From Bradyrhizobiaceae bacterium (GTDB lineage Bacteria > Pseudomonadota > Alphaproteobacteria > Rhizobiales > Xanthobacteraceae), in contig RXJJ01000003.1 of the NCBI GenBank assembly GCA_003963145.1, positions 1-35,403 on the forward strand: 35,403 nt of DNA, given 5' to 3'. The position numbers and the translations under genes are program-made. The notes below the pieces were generated by a model that was not told where the DNA came from, did no database searches, and saw only the letters and a list, made by a program, of their open reading frames with translations. This document shows, piece after piece, positions 27,763 through 35,403 of this stretch (position 1 is the stretch's first letter; the number at the start of each line of letters is the position of its first letter).

Positions 27763-27826
27763 CGCCTCGTTCCCATCGCCATCTTCTGCCGCCACGGCGC
27801 AACCAGCTTCAATATATCAAACACCG

Positions 27827-27847
27827 GCCGGACTTCTGTCATCCGGC
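27827..27847 (-). other. stem-loop between etfA and hbd
   Basis: On the minus strand GCCGGA and TCCGGC form a 6-bp stem around nine bases, 8 bp after the etfA stop. An AT-rich stretch (GATATATT) follows, which could be a -10 element for hbd, or the hairpin could protect the etfBA message. No T-run marks it as a terminator. Confidence 0.35.
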
Positions 27848-27855
27848 GGGCACAG

Positions 27856-28800
27856 TCAGCGGCCGTGTTTGCCGATTTCCTCGGTCAGTTCGGGAACCGC
27901 CTGAAACAGATCGGCGACCAGTCCGAAATCGGCGACCTGGAAGATCGGCGCCTCCTCGTCCTTGTTGATCGCGACGATCACCTTCGAATCCTTCATGCCG
28001 GCCAGATGCTGAATGGCGCCTGAAATGCCGACCGCGACGTAAAGATCGGGCGCGACAACCTTGCCGGTCTGGCCGACCTGCCAGTCGTTCGGCGCATAGC
28101 CGGCATCGACAGCGGCGCGTGACGCGCCGACGCCGGCGCCGAGCGCATCCGCCAGCGGTTCGATGTATTTGGTGAAATTCTCGCGGCTCTGCATCGCGCG
28201 CCCGCCCGACACAATGACCTTCGCGGATGCCAGTTCCGGCCGGTCGCTCTTGGCGACTTCCTCACCGACAAAGCCGGAGAGGCCGGGATCGGCCACAGCG
28301 CTCACGGCCTCGACGGGTGCGCTGCCGCCCTCGCCGGTCGCTGTGAAGGTCGAGGTCCGCACCGTGATGACCTTCTTGGCGTCCTTCGATTTCACGGTCT
28401 GGATGGCGTTGCCGGCATAGATCGGCCGCTCGAAGGTGTCGGGCGCAACGACCTTGATGATGTCGGATACCTGCATGACATCGAGCAGCGCGGCGACACG
28501 GGGCATGGTGTTCTTGAAACGCGAGGTCGCAGGCGCGACGATCGCATCGTAGGACGGCGCGAGCGACACGATCAGCGCCGCCAGCGGCTCGGCCAGATCG
28601 TGCGCATAAGCGGCGTTGTCGGCGAGCAGCACCTTCTTGACGCCATTCAGTTTGGAAGCCGCATCGGCTGCGCCCTTGGCGCCTTCTCCGGCGACCAGCA
28701 CGTGCACGTCGGCTCCGAGCGCCAGCGCCGCGGTCAGCGCCTTGCCGGTCGCGTCCTTCAGCGCGGCGTTGTCGTGTTCGGCAATCAACAGCGTGGTCAT
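27856..28800 (-). CDS. etfA: electron transfer flavoprotein alpha subunit
   Basis: FAD-binding subunit of ETF (314 residues), which passes electrons from acyl-CoA and other flavin dehydrogenases to ETF-quinone oxidoreductase. The C-terminal FAD domain is intact: VSGGRAMQS, then [20 protein letters not shown] and [16 protein letters not shown]. The ATG directly abuts the stop of etfB (TAAATG), indicating tight coupling, as expected of subunits needed in equal amounts. Confidence 0.96.
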   Translation of the reverse strand: MTTLLIAEHDNAALKDATGKALTAALALGADVHVLVAGEGAKGAADAASKLNGVKKVLLADNAAYAHDLAEPLAALIVSLAPSYDAIVAPATSRFKNTMPRVAALLDVMQVSDIIKVVAPDTFERPIYAGNAIQTVKSKDAKKVITVRTSTFTATGEGGSAPVEAVSAVADPGLSGFVGEEVAKSDRPELASAKVIVSGGRAMQSRENFTKYIEPLADALGAGVGASRAAVDAGYAPNDWQVGQTGKVVAPDLYVAVGISGAIQHLAGMKDSKVIVAINKDEEAPIFQVADFGLVADLFQAVPELTEEIGKHGR

Positions 28801-29547
28801 TTAAATCGCTCCCGCTTCGGCCAGCTTGGCGACGAGTTCGGCGGGCGAGCCGACCTTGATGCCGCCCTTGCGGCCCGCAGGCTCGGAGGTTTTCACAACT
28901 TCAAGACGCGGGGAAAGGTCGACGCCAAACTGATCGGCCGCCTTTTCCTCCAGCGGCTTCTTTTTCGCCTTCATGATGTTGGGCAGGCTGGCGTAGCGCG
29001 GCTCGTTCAGGCGCAAATCGGTGGTGACCACCGCCGGCCCCTTGACCGTCACGGTCTGCAATCCGCCGTCGACCTCGCGCGTCACCTTGAAATCCGTGCC
29101 CTCGACCTCGAGTTTGGAAGCGAACGTCGCCTGGCCCCAGCCGAGCAGCGCCGCCAGCATCTGGCCGGTCTGATTGGAATCGTCGTCGATCGCCTGCTTG
29201 CCGAGAATGACCAGACCCGGCTTCTCCTCGTCGATCACGGCTTTCAGCAGCTTGGCGACTGCCAGCGGCTCGACACTGCCGTCGGTCTTGATGTGGATGC
29301 CGCGATCCGCGCCCATCGCCAGACCTGTCCGGATGGTTTCGGCGGACTGCGCCGGGCCGATCGACACCACCACGATCTCGGTGGCCTTGCCGGCCTCCTT
29401 CAGCCGGAGCGCCTCCTCGACGGCGATCTCATCGAAGGGATTCATCGACATCTTGACGTTGGCTGTCTCGACGCCCGTTCCGTCCGCCTTGACGCGAATC
29501 TTGACGTTGTAATCGATCACCCGCTTGACCGGGACCAGAACCTTCAT
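28801..29547 (-). CDS. etfB: electron transfer flavoprotein beta subunit
   Basis: AMP-binding partner of EtfA, 248 residues. [50 protein letters not shown] and the recognition-loop region [12 protein letters not shown]-type segment ([12 protein letters not shown]) are all typical. The start is ATG with AAGGGGAA upstream. First of the etfB-etfA-hbd run; a HIG1-type protein gene lies 189 bp upstream on the same strand. Confidence 0.96.
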   Translation of the reverse strand: MKVLVPVKRVIDYNVKIRVKADGTGVETANVKMSMNPFDEIAVEEALRLKEAGKATEIVVVSIGPAQSAETIRTGLAMGADRGIHIKTDGSVEPLAVAKLLKAVIDEEKPGLVILGKQAIDDDSNQTGQMLAALLGWGQATFASKLEVEGTDFKVTREVDGGLQTVTVKGPAVVTTDLRLNEPRYASLPNIMKAKKKPLEEKAADQFGVDLSPRLEVVKTSEPAGRKGGIKVGSPAELVAKLAEAGAI

Positions 29548-29594
29548 CAGTTCCCCTTACGCGTTAAAAGGCTTGGAAACAGCTTGGCGGCGGA

Positions 29595-29622
29595 ACCTAA
29601 TGGCCCGGCCAAGCCTGGTCAA
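29595..29622 (-). promoter_or_regulatory. candidate promoter of etfB-etfA
   Basis: Minus strand TTGACC (29617-29622), 16-nt spacer, TTAGGT (29595-29600), about 50 bp before etfB. The -10 match is poor, so this is only a candidate. Confidence 0.3.
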
Positions 29623-29675
29623 CAAGGCAGGATGAAAGCAATTGCCTTCCGGCGCTCGCGGACGCAGGGAGCCTT

Positions 29676-29691
29676 GGGATGACGTCATCCC
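29676..29691. repeat. perfect 16-bp palindrome GGGATGACGTCATCCC
   Basis: A perfectly symmetric site between the HIG1-type gene and etfB. Flanking CCT/AGG extend the symmetry after one mismatch pair on each side. It is 45 bp past the stop of the HIG1-type gene and upstream of the candidate etfB promoter, so it may be an operator or the 3' hairpin of the former; there is no T-run. Confidence 0.6.
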
Positions 29692-29736
29692 GAGGCGGGA
29701 CCGACACCTGGCAAGCCTTGCGAGGGGAACGTCGCT

Positions 29737-29931
29737 CTAGCGGCCCATCGCCCAGATCGCGAGCATGGCTATGACGATGGCGACGAACTGGAAAAGCACG
29801 CGCAGCCGCATCAGGCGCTGGGAGGTGTTGGGCGAGCCGCCGCGCATCATGTTCACAAGGCCGAGCAGCAGCACGACCGTGACGGCGAAAAGCGCGACAG
29901 GAAGAGCGATGGCGCTGAGAAACGTTGTCAT
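29737..29931 (-). CDS. HIG1-domain twin transmembrane protein
   Basis: A 64-residue inner-membrane protein with two helices (ALPVALFAVTVVLLLGLVNMM and LFQFVAIVIAMLAIWAM) joined by the short polar loop RGGSPNTSQRLMRLRV. The loop MRLRVLFQ matches the HIG1 (hypoxia-induced gene 1) signature. HIG1 proteins associate with cytochrome oxidase in mitochondria; bacterial roles are not settled. Its place next to etfBA fits respiratory electron transfer, by inference. Confidence 0.8.
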   Translation of the reverse strand: MTTFLSAIALPVALFAVTVVLLLGLVNMMRGGSPNTSQRLMRLRVLFQFVAIVIAMLAIWAMGR

Positions 29932-30123
29932 GAACCGTACATATCATCCTGCACTTCAGGAGCAAGGCCGGGGATGCGTCGGACGGACCATGTGAATGGC
30001 TTCGGGCGTGCGCGCACGTTGTCCCCCCGAAAATGTGATTGTGATGTTTTTTCCGGTTCGGCCTTGCTGACTTTAGTGTGGTCGCAGGCTACACCCATCA
30101 AGGCCTTTCAATCAGGGTTGAAC

Positions 30124-31014
30124 GTGAAGCTGGTTCGCTATGCTTTTCATGTCGGTCGCGACGCGCTGAACCATTTCCTGGCTGATGACGGCTGGGCCAT
30201 CGCCAGCCACATCGCGCTCTCCGCCCTGATGGCGCTGTTTCCCTTCCTGATCGTCATCACCTCGCTCGCCGGCTTTTTCGGGACACAGGAACTCGCCGAC
30301 CAGGTGGTGGACATCATGATCGAGACCTGGCCCGATCAGGTCGCCGATGCGCTGACCGGAGAAATCCATAACGTTCTGACGACGACACGCGGGGACGCGC
30401 TCACCATCGGCCTCGCGCTATCCATCTATTTCGCCTCAAATGGCATCGAAAGCCTGCGTGTGGCGCTGAACCGCGCCTATGGCGTCACCGAGACCCGAAG
30501 CTGGTACTGGCTGCGGCTGGAATCGATCGGCTACACGCTTGTCGCGGCCTTCGTGGCGCTGGCGCTGGCGCTTCTGATCGTGCTCGGACCGTTCCTGCTG
30601 GCGACCGCCGAGTTCTACCTTCCGGTGATTGCACCGAAAGTCCACATTCTGAACGTCATGCGCTATGGCATCGCCATCCTCTCGCTCGTCGCCGCACTGT
30701 TCGTGCTGCACACCTGGCTTCCGGCGGGACGGCGGACGCTGGCGCAGATTTTTCCCGGAATCATTTTCACCATGGTGGCCTCGCTGATTTCCGCCGCGCT
30801 GTTCGGACAATATCTCGCGCGCTTCGCAGGCAACTACGTCACAACCTATGCGGGCCTCGCCTCGGTGATCATCGCCTTGGTGTTCCTGTATTTCATCGCC
30901 GCGATTTTCGTTTACGGCGGCGCGCTCAACGCCGCGATCATCCGCTCGCGCCTGCCGGACGGCGTGACGCAGCAAGAAGCGCAGATGAGAGCGCGCGGGG
31001 ACTTACCGGCTTGA
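30124..31014 (+). CDS. YihY/BrkB (UPF0761) family membrane protein
   Basis: Integral membrane protein of about 296 residues, once mislabelled RNase BN. Family features: HFLADDGWAIASHIALSALMALFPFLIV, the SNGIESLRVALNRAYG segment and the C-terminal YAGLASVIIALVFLYFIAAIFVYGGALNA. Six helices are evident. GTG 30124 is chosen because AGGG lies six bases upstream and the conserved part begins at once (VKLVRYAFH); the frame is open from 29974. Transport substrate unknown. Its last 77 bp overlap the 3' end of the opposite-strand kinase gene. Confidence 0.88.
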   Translation: MKLVRYAFHVGRDALNHFLADDGWAIASHIALSALMALFPFLIVITSLAGFFGTQELADQVVDIMIETWPDQVADALTGEIHNVLTTTRGDALTIGLALSIYFASNGIESLRVALNRAYGVTETRSWYWLRLESIGYTLVAAFVALALALLIVLGPFLLATAEFYLPVIAPKVHILNVMRYGIAILSLVAALFVLHTWLPAGRRTLAQIFPGIIFTMVASLISAALFGQYLARFAGNYVTTYAGLASVIIALVFLYFIAAIFVYGGALNAAIIRSRLPDGVTQQEAQMRARGDLPA

Positions 31015-32278
31015 CCAGAAAGGCGTCGGCGCCCGCCCCGCGCGCCTTAGCTTCGTCCTGCTGACGTCCCGACACGCCGACAATACCGATTGCGCCATGC
31101 GGCGCATCCAGTTGGCGGATGCGCGCGATCGCCTCGATGCCGTCGATACCGGGCAGCACCATGTCCATCAGCACGACATCGAAATCTCCCTGCGCGACGC
31201 GCTCCGGCGCGAGCTCGCCCCGGCCGATGAATTCGGTCCTGTGGCCGAGTTCGGTGAGGATGGCGTTCAGCACCACGCGGCCGAACGGATTGTCCTCGAC
31301 GCTGAGAACGCGAAGGCCCTGCAGCGGCGCTTGCGGCGCGTCGCCGTCGGGCGCCGCGGGCTCGCTGGCGCGGGCAAGCACGACGGAGAAAGTAAAGACC
31401 GCACCGCCGCCTTTATTCTGCTTCACGGTGACGTCGCCGCCCATCGCCCGCGCCAGTTGCCTGACCGAGGACAGACCGAGCCCCGCCCCGCCGAAACGCG
31501 CAGCGACCGAAACATTGGCCTGCGAGAAAGGCTTGAACAGGCGCTTGATCTCGGCGAGCGAAATGCCGATGCCGCTGTCCGATACGGCAAAGGTCACGCT
31601 GACCTCGTTCTCGCCGCGCGGCGCAGCACTGACCGCAAGACCGACCTCCCCGGCCTCGGTGAACTTCACCGCATTGTCGATCAGGTTTTCCAGCGCGGCG
31701 CGCAGGCGAATCTGATCGCCGATGACGAAGGTGGGTAGATCGTCCGCAATGCCGATGCGCGCCTGCAACCCCTTGGCGGCGGCACGGCCGGCCAGCGAGT
31801 CCCCGCTCGCCTGCGCGAAGGCGCGCAGATCGAAGAAGTCCTGACGGATGTAAAGGCCCGAGGCGCGATCCTTGGCGGCATCGACGAACAGCGTGGCGAG
31901 CGCGGCCAGATGCTCGGCGCCGGTGCGAATGGTATCGACCCAGCGCCGCTCGCGCTCGTCGAGATCGGACGTCGCCAGCAGCGAACTGATGGCGAGGATT
32001 CCGGTCAGCGGCGTTCGCACTTCATGGGCGAAGGCGGCCAGCGCGGCCTCGACGATTCGTGGACGGGACGACGAGGATGCAGATTTGACCGCCGGTTTGC
32101 GCGCCGCTGTTTCTGACTTTTGCCTTTTGGCGAAGAGCTTTTTCACGGCCCGCTTTTTCACGGAGGAATTTTTCACAGCCGTTTTTTTCGCCGCGCGCGC
32201 GCGCTTGCGCGCTGCCCGGTTGCGGACATTACGCGTCCCGGACGTACCGCCCCCGGCCTTTGAACGCGATGTCGCCAT
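30938..32278 (-). CDS. soluble hybrid histidine kinase with histone-H1-like N-terminal tail
   Basis: 446 residues with no membrane segment and no recognisable sensor domain. Residues 1-74 are a Lys/Arg/Ala-rich tail (25 basic, one acidic residue; e.g. RAARKRARAAKKTAVK) like bacterial histone-H1-type tails. Then a HisKA domain with His85 in AFAHEVRTPLTG, an HATPase domain with N-box ENLIDNAVKF, G1 DSGIGIS and G2 GGAGLGLSS, and a C-terminal receiver with the aspartate in VVLMDMVLPGIDG and lysine in FLVKP. It should autophosphorylate and pass phosphate to its own receiver; no partner is adjacent. ATG 32278 chosen as the start of the basic tail. Nucleoid association is inference. The last 25 codons overlap the YihY gene antisense. 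Confidence 0.9.
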   Translation of the reverse strand: MATSRSKAGGGTSGTRNVRNRAARKRARAAKKTAVKNSSVKKRAVKKLFAKRQKSETAARKPAVKSASSSSRPRIVEAALAAFAHEVRTPLTGILAISSLLATSDLDERERRWVDTIRTGAEHLAALATLFVDAAKDRASGLYIRQDFFDLRAFAQASGDSLAGRAAAKGLQARIGIADDLPTFVIGDQIRLRAALENLIDNAVKFTEAGEVGLAVSAAPRGENEVSVTFAVSDSGIGISLAEIKRLFKPFSQANVSVAARFGGAGLGLSSVRQLARAMGGDVTVKQNKGGGAVFTFSVVLARASEPAAPDGDAPQAPLQGLRVLSVEDNPFGRVVLNAILTELGHRTEFIGRGELAPERVAQGDFDVVLMDMVLPGIDGIEAIARIRQLDAPHGAIGIVGVSGRQQDEAKARGAGADAFLVKPVSPRALSSALLAASRRPAGASG

Positions 32279-32353
32279 GATTCCCCCGAACGGTTCCATC
32301 CTGCCATTCGCGGCGCTCCGAGTCACGGCGAGTCGCGGTGGTGAGTGTCCATG

Positions 32354-33229
32354 TCACGACGAAAGGCCAACGATTCGGCGGATGTCCTGTGGGCCCGCGC
32401 CAGCCGCGCGCAATTCACGAATCCCGGTTGCATCGTCCGATTTCGACAACTTGCGTCCCGCGCCGTCGCGAATCAGGCGGTGATGGCGATAGGACGGCGC
32501 TGGCAGATCGAGGAGATGCTGAAGCAGGCGGTGCACGCTCGTCGCATGGAACAGGTCCTGTCCGCGCACCACATGACTGACGCCCTGCAGGGCATCGTCG
32601 ATCACGACCGACAGATGATAGCTGGTCGGCGTATCCTTGCGCGCGAGAATCACGTCGCCCCATTCCTGCGGCTGGGCGACAAGCGTTCCTGTCTCGCCGT
32701 CCGGTCCTGCGCCATGTTCATCCCATGTCAGATCGCCCGCGCGCGCGCAGGCCGCCGCCATGTCGAGCCGCAGCGCGTAAGGCGCGCCGCTCGCGATTTT
32801 TTCCGCACGCTCGGCGGCAGACAACAATCTGTCCACGCCGGGATAAAGCGGTGTGCCGTCAGGATCGCGCGGCCACGGCCCGGCGGTGCCTTTCTCCGCG
32901 ACAAGGCGGGCGATCTCGGCGCGGCTCTCGAACGCCGGATAGACCAGCCCCTGCCCGGTCAGCCGCGCCAGAGCGTCGGCGTAAAGCGCAAGATGCTCCG
33001 ACTGCCGCCGCACCGGCTGTTCCCATGCAAGACCCAGCCAGGCGAGGTCTTCGTAGATCGCCGCCTCATATTCAGGACGGCAGCGCGCCGAATCGATATC
33101 CTCGATCCGCAGCAGAAACTGGCCGCCGTTCTGCCGCGCCAGATCGAAATTCAGCAGCGCCGAAAACGCGTGGCCGAGATGCAGATAGCCGTTCGGAGAC
33201 GGCGCGAAACGGAAAACGGGTGGCGGCAT
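32354..33229 (-). CDS. gluQ: glutamyl-Q tRNA(Asp) synthetase
   Basis: Truncated GluRS paralogue (291 residues) that loads glutamate onto queuosine 34 of tRNA-Asp. FRFAPSPNGYLHLGHA carries the HIGH motif and RKLSKSDDA the KMSKS motif; the anticodon-binding domain of full GluRS is absent, as expected for the family. The zinc site is lost: the two cysteines usual in YxCxC are replaced (VYPAFESR) and the third is missing too. The HNH and glycosylase genes follow in the opposite direction. Divergent from the glycosylase gene over 68 bp. Confidence 0.93.
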   Translation of the reverse strand: MPPPVFRFAPSPNGYLHLGHAFSALLNFDLARQNGGQFLLRIEDIDSARCRPEYEAAIYEDLAWLGLAWEQPVRRQSEHLALYADALARLTGQGLVYPAFESRAEIARLVAEKGTAGPWPRDPDGTPLYPGVDRLLSAAERAEKIASGAPYALRLDMAAACARAGDLTWDEHGAGPDGETGTLVAQPQEWGDVILARKDTPTSYHLSVVIDDALQGVSHVVRGQDLFHATSVHRLLQHLLDLPAPSYRHHRLIRDGAGRKLSKSDDATGIRELRAAGAGPQDIRRIVGLSS

Positions 33230-33297
33230 GAATTCACTGCATAGATGTCACAGGTGGATTTTGTGCGGACGTTAAGCCACCCTTACACTGGCCACGT

Positions 33298-34089
33298 ATG
33301 ACGGTTCATCTCAACACGCAATCCGATCTCGACGAGGCTATCCGGCAGCTGGCGGAGACCGATCCGCGCCTGCGCCCCGTGCTGGAGGTCGCCGGGATGC
33401 CGGCGCTGCGGCGGCGCGAGCCGGGCTTTGCCGGGCTCGCAGCCATCGTGTGCGGCCAGCAGCTCTCGACCTCGGCGGCGGCGGCAATCTGGGGCCGCGT
33501 CTCAGCCGCGTTCGATCCGTTTCATCACGACCGGATCAAAAGCGCGCGCACCGACCGTCTCGGCCGGCTCGGCCTCTCGGCGGCGAAGATCAGGTCGCTG
33601 AAAGCCATCGCCCGCGAACTCGCCGCCGGCCGGCTCAATCTCGACGTGCTGGCGGAAGAGGACGCCGACGCCGCGCACAACACCCTGACCGCGCTGCACG
33701 GCATCGGGCCGTGGACCGCCGATATCTATCTGCTGTTTTGTCTCGGCCATGGCGACGCCTGGCCGGCGGGCGACCTTGCGGTGCAGGAGGCGATGCGGAT
33801 CGGGCTCGGCCTGAAGGCCCGCCCCAGCGTGAAGGAGATGCAGCCCCTGGCCGAGCCGTGGCGGCCGCTGCGCGGCGCGGCGGCGCATCTGTGGTGGGCC
33901 TATTATCACGCGGTGAAACGGCGCGAGGGCGTGATCGGATCGGATAAACCGGGCGTGAAAAAATCCGTTGCGAAGACCGCGCCCGAATCAGTCAAACTGC
34001 GGCGCAGGCCAGCCGCGCCGCCCCGCGCCAGGACACGGAAAACCGTGGCCAAAGCCGGCCCCGGAAAAACCCCAAAACCCGTCCGATAA
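33298..34089 (+). CDS. HhH-GPD DNA glycosylase (AlkA/3-methyladenine type) with basic tail
   Basis: Base-excision repair enzyme of 263 residues. FAGLAAIVCGQQLSTSAAAAIW is the AlkA-type N-terminal helix pair, LHGIGPWTADIYLLF the helix-hairpin-helix, and the aspartate in WPAGDLAVQEA the catalytic acid that follows it. The enzyme would remove alkylated bases. The C-terminal ~45 residues are a Lys/Arg/Pro-rich tail (SVAKTA, RRRPAAPPRARTRKTVAK) not part of the fold, probably adding nonspecific DNA affinity. No iron-sulfur cysteines are seen, which excludes the Nth/MutY type. Confidence 0.9.
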   Translation: MTVHLNTQSDLDEAIRQLAETDPRLRPVLEVAGMPALRRREPGFAGLAAIVCGQQLSTSAAAAIWGRVSAAFDPFHHDRIKSARTDRLGRLGLSAAKIRSLKAIARELAAGRLNLDVLAEEDADAAHNTLTALHGIGPWTADIYLLFCLGHGDAWPAGDLAVQEAMRIGLGLKARPSVKEMQPLAEPWRPLRGAAAHLWWAYYHAVKRREGVIGSDKPGVKKSVAKTAPESVKLRRRPAAPPRARTRKTVAKAGPGKTPKPVR

Positions 34090-34126
34090 CAACGGTCTGG
34101 CAGGCGCAAACAGGGCGCCTATGCCC

Positions 34127-34156
34127 TTCACAATTCCGTCGCGCTCGCTGTAGTAT
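34127..34156 (+). promoter_or_regulatory. candidate promoter of the HNH endonuclease gene
   Basis: TTCACA (34127-34132), 18-nt spacer, TAGTAT (34151-34156), 55 bp before the start codon. Four of six -10 positions match. Confidence 0.5.
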
Positions 34157-34165
34157 GTACCCCGT

Positions 34166-34180
34166 AGCTGCTTCGCAGCT
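34166..34180 (+). other. hairpin at the predicted 5' end of the HNH transcript
   Basis: AGCTGC-TTC-GCAGCT, perfect 6-bp arms around three bases, starting about where the transcript from the candidate promoter would begin. It may stabilise the 5' end of the message or be an operator just past the promoter. Confidence 0.45.
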
Positions 34181-34210
34181 GACGCGTAAAACAGGAGCCA
34201 GGAGCGTTAC

Positions 34211-34768
34211 TTGAACGCACATGTCTCACAGGGTGGCTGGCCGGCACTGGTACTGAACGCTGACTTCAGGCCGCTGAGTTACTATCCCCTGTCGCTCTGG
34301 TCCTGGCAGGATGCGATCAAGGCGGTGTTCCTCGACCGCGTGAACATCGTCGCCAATTACGACCACGCGGTGCACAGCCCATCCTTCGAGATGCAGCTGC
34401 CGAGCGTGGTATCGCTCAAATCCTTCGTCAAGCCGACCACGCACCCCGCCTTCACGCGATTCAACGTCTTCCTGCGCGACCGCTTCACCTGCCAGTATTG
34501 CACCTCGACCGAAGACCTCACCTTCGATCACATCATTCCGCGCTCGCGCGGCGGGCAGACGACATGGGAAAACGTCGTCGCCGCCTGTTCGCCCTGCAAC
34601 CTGCGCAAAGGCAACATGACGATGCGGCAGGCCAACATGTTTCCGCGGCAAACGCCCTACGCACCGACGGTGCACCAGCTTCACCGCAACGGGCGCCTCT
34701 TCCCGCCGAACTATCTGCACGACAGCTGGCTCGATTATCTCTATTGGGACACCGAGCTCGACCCGTAG
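34211..34768 (+). CDS. HNH endonuclease family protein
   Basis: 185 residues. The HNH (beta-beta-alpha metal) domain occupies about 85-140: zinc-knuckle CQYC, DHIIPRSRGG with the catalytic histidine, WENVVAACSPCNLRKGN with the asparagine and second CxxC. The N-terminal WPALVLNADFRPLSYYPLSLWSW is characteristic of the widely conserved chromosomal HNH proteins of proteobacteria, whose substrate is unknown. The start is TTG 34211 (LNAHVSQGG), with AGGAG upstream; no ATG fits. It is not next to a toxin, phage or restriction gene. Confidence 0.9.
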   Translation: MNAHVSQGGWPALVLNADFRPLSYYPLSLWSWQDAIKAVFLDRVNIVANYDHAVHSPSFEMQLPSVVSLKSFVKPTTHPAFTRFNVFLRDRFTCQYCTSTEDLTFDHIIPRSRGGQTTWENVVAACSPCNLRKGNMTMRQANMFPRQTPYAPTVHQLHRNGRLFPPNYLHDSWLDYLYWDTELDP

Positions 34769-34946
34769 TCGCGCTCGGCTGCCATGCGGCGAACTGTTTA
34801 CAAGTACATTGGAATTGCCGCGCTGCTTTTGATCGCGTCCACGTTCCCGACAATTTCAGAATAACCAAGTGACTTATGATTTTGGGTTCCTATCGCCGGC
34901 GCAATTGGCGGTGTCATTCCGTCGACATTGCGACAGGCGCATTCTA

Positions 34947-35403
34947 GTGACGCGCGCAGGGGCGGTCTCACCACTCGCCGCCGCCAGCATCGCCGTCGCA
35001 TTGTGCTGCGCGCCGCGCGCCGCGCGCGCCACCGATGAGATCCAGGTCTACAACGCCAGCATCGCCGAGGTCGGGCAGTTCACAGTCCAGCAACATCTCA
35101 ACTATGTACCGCTCGGCGTAAAGAGCGCGCCGTTTCCCGGAGGGCTGGCGTCGAATGGCAGCGTCAACGGAACGCCCGAATTCGCTTACGGCCTGACCGA
35201 CTGGTGGGAAGTCGGCCTCTATCTACCGTTCTCGATCCAGAACCAGACGTTCTATTCTGACGCGTTCAAGCTGCGGACGCTGTTCGTGTCGCCGCACGCC
35301 GACCAGCGCAACTTTTTCTACGGCATCAATTTCGAGTTCAGCAACGAAACGCCGCGCTTCTCCCAGACGCGCTGGGGCATGGAAATCCGGCCCATCATCG
35401 GCG
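34947..35403 (+). CDS. exported, probably outer-membrane beta-barrel protein (partial)
   Basis: Runs off the right edge after 152 codons. From GTG 34947 a signal peptide (AAASIAVALCCAPRAARA) is followed by ATDEIQVYNASIAEVGQF and alternating aromatic/polar strands (EFAYGLTDWWEVGLYLPF, NFFYGINFEFSNE) as in outer-membrane barrels. No named family was recognised with confidence. No strong ribosome site precedes GTG, so the start is tentative; the 178-bp gap before it shows nothing else clear. Confidence 0.65.
   Translation, partial: MTRAGAVSPLAAASIAVALCCAPRAARATDEIQVYNASIAEVGQFTVQQHLNYVPLGVKSAPFPGGLASNGSVNGTPEFAYGLTDWWEVGLYLPFSIQNQTFYSDAFKLRTLFVSPHADQRNFFYGINFEFSNETPRFSQTRWGMEIRPIIG

Noticed and set aside
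34211-34768. HNH protein as part of a restriction, phage or toxin system
   Set aside because: Neighbours are housekeeping genes; no methylase, immunity or phage gene is near, and the protein matches the common chromosomal HNH type.

Overview
The window is chromosomal DNA of an alphaproteobacterium, most likely order Hyphomicrobiales, family Nitrobacteraceae (the Bradyrhizobium / Afipia / Rhodopseudomonas / Nitrobacter group). The reasons are the start of the 16S rRNA gene, a SAM-II riboswitch in front of metX, a TlpA with the cysteine layout of the Bradyrhizobium protein, a CpdR-type receiver, a TIGR02302/DUF4175 protein, and high-GC codon use throughout. The genus cannot be fixed by eye. No insertion sequence, prophage, CRISPR array or tRNA gene was seen. 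This reads as core chromosome rather than an island.

Layout. 1-680: the first bases of a 16S rRNA gene leaving the left edge on the minus strand, its leader of about 390 nt and a strong rrn promoter. 0.7-6.5 kb: an M23 murein peptidase and, facing it across a bidirectional terminator, clpB, then a secreted His-rich CHAP-like protein. 6.6-8.8 kb: metX-metW behind a SAM-II riboswitch and a ladder of alternative hairpins. 8.8-11.7 kb: an aromatic amino acid operon (chorismate mutase, hisC-like aminotransferase, prephenate dehydrogenase). 11.7-18.4 kb: envelope and division genes (DUF2125, ChaC-like, plsC, ydcF, ftsX, ftsE, a zinc-ribbon membrane protein) and cpdR. 18.4-24.8 kb: TIGR02302, then argH-lptM-lysA, with tlpA divergent. 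24.8-26.9 kb: a small accessory-looking patch (YjfB-like, LysR regulator, DUF4865, a 43-aa ORF). 26.9-29.9 kb: an electron-transfer module (hbd, etfA, etfB, a HIG1-type two-helix protein). 30.1-35.4 kb: a YihY/BrkB membrane protein overlapping a soluble hybrid histidine kinase tail to tail, gluQRS, a DNA glycosylase, an HNH endonuclease and the start of an exported barrel-like protein.

How the genes fit together. Several units are biosynthetic (Met, Phe/Tyr, Lys/DAP, Arg). Others serve the envelope and division: FtsEX controls peptidoglycan hydrolysis, M23 and CHAP proteins act on murein, LysA consumes the murein precursor meso-DAP, PlsC makes phospholipid and LptM supports LPS transport. CpdR links the region to cell-cycle proteolysis. 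No clearly new defence or mobile system is visible. The least ordinary items are the leader-RNA ladder before metX, the histone-H1-like tails on two neighbouring proteins (a hybrid kinase and a DNA glycosylase), and the 77-bp antisense overlap of the yihY-like and kinase genes.
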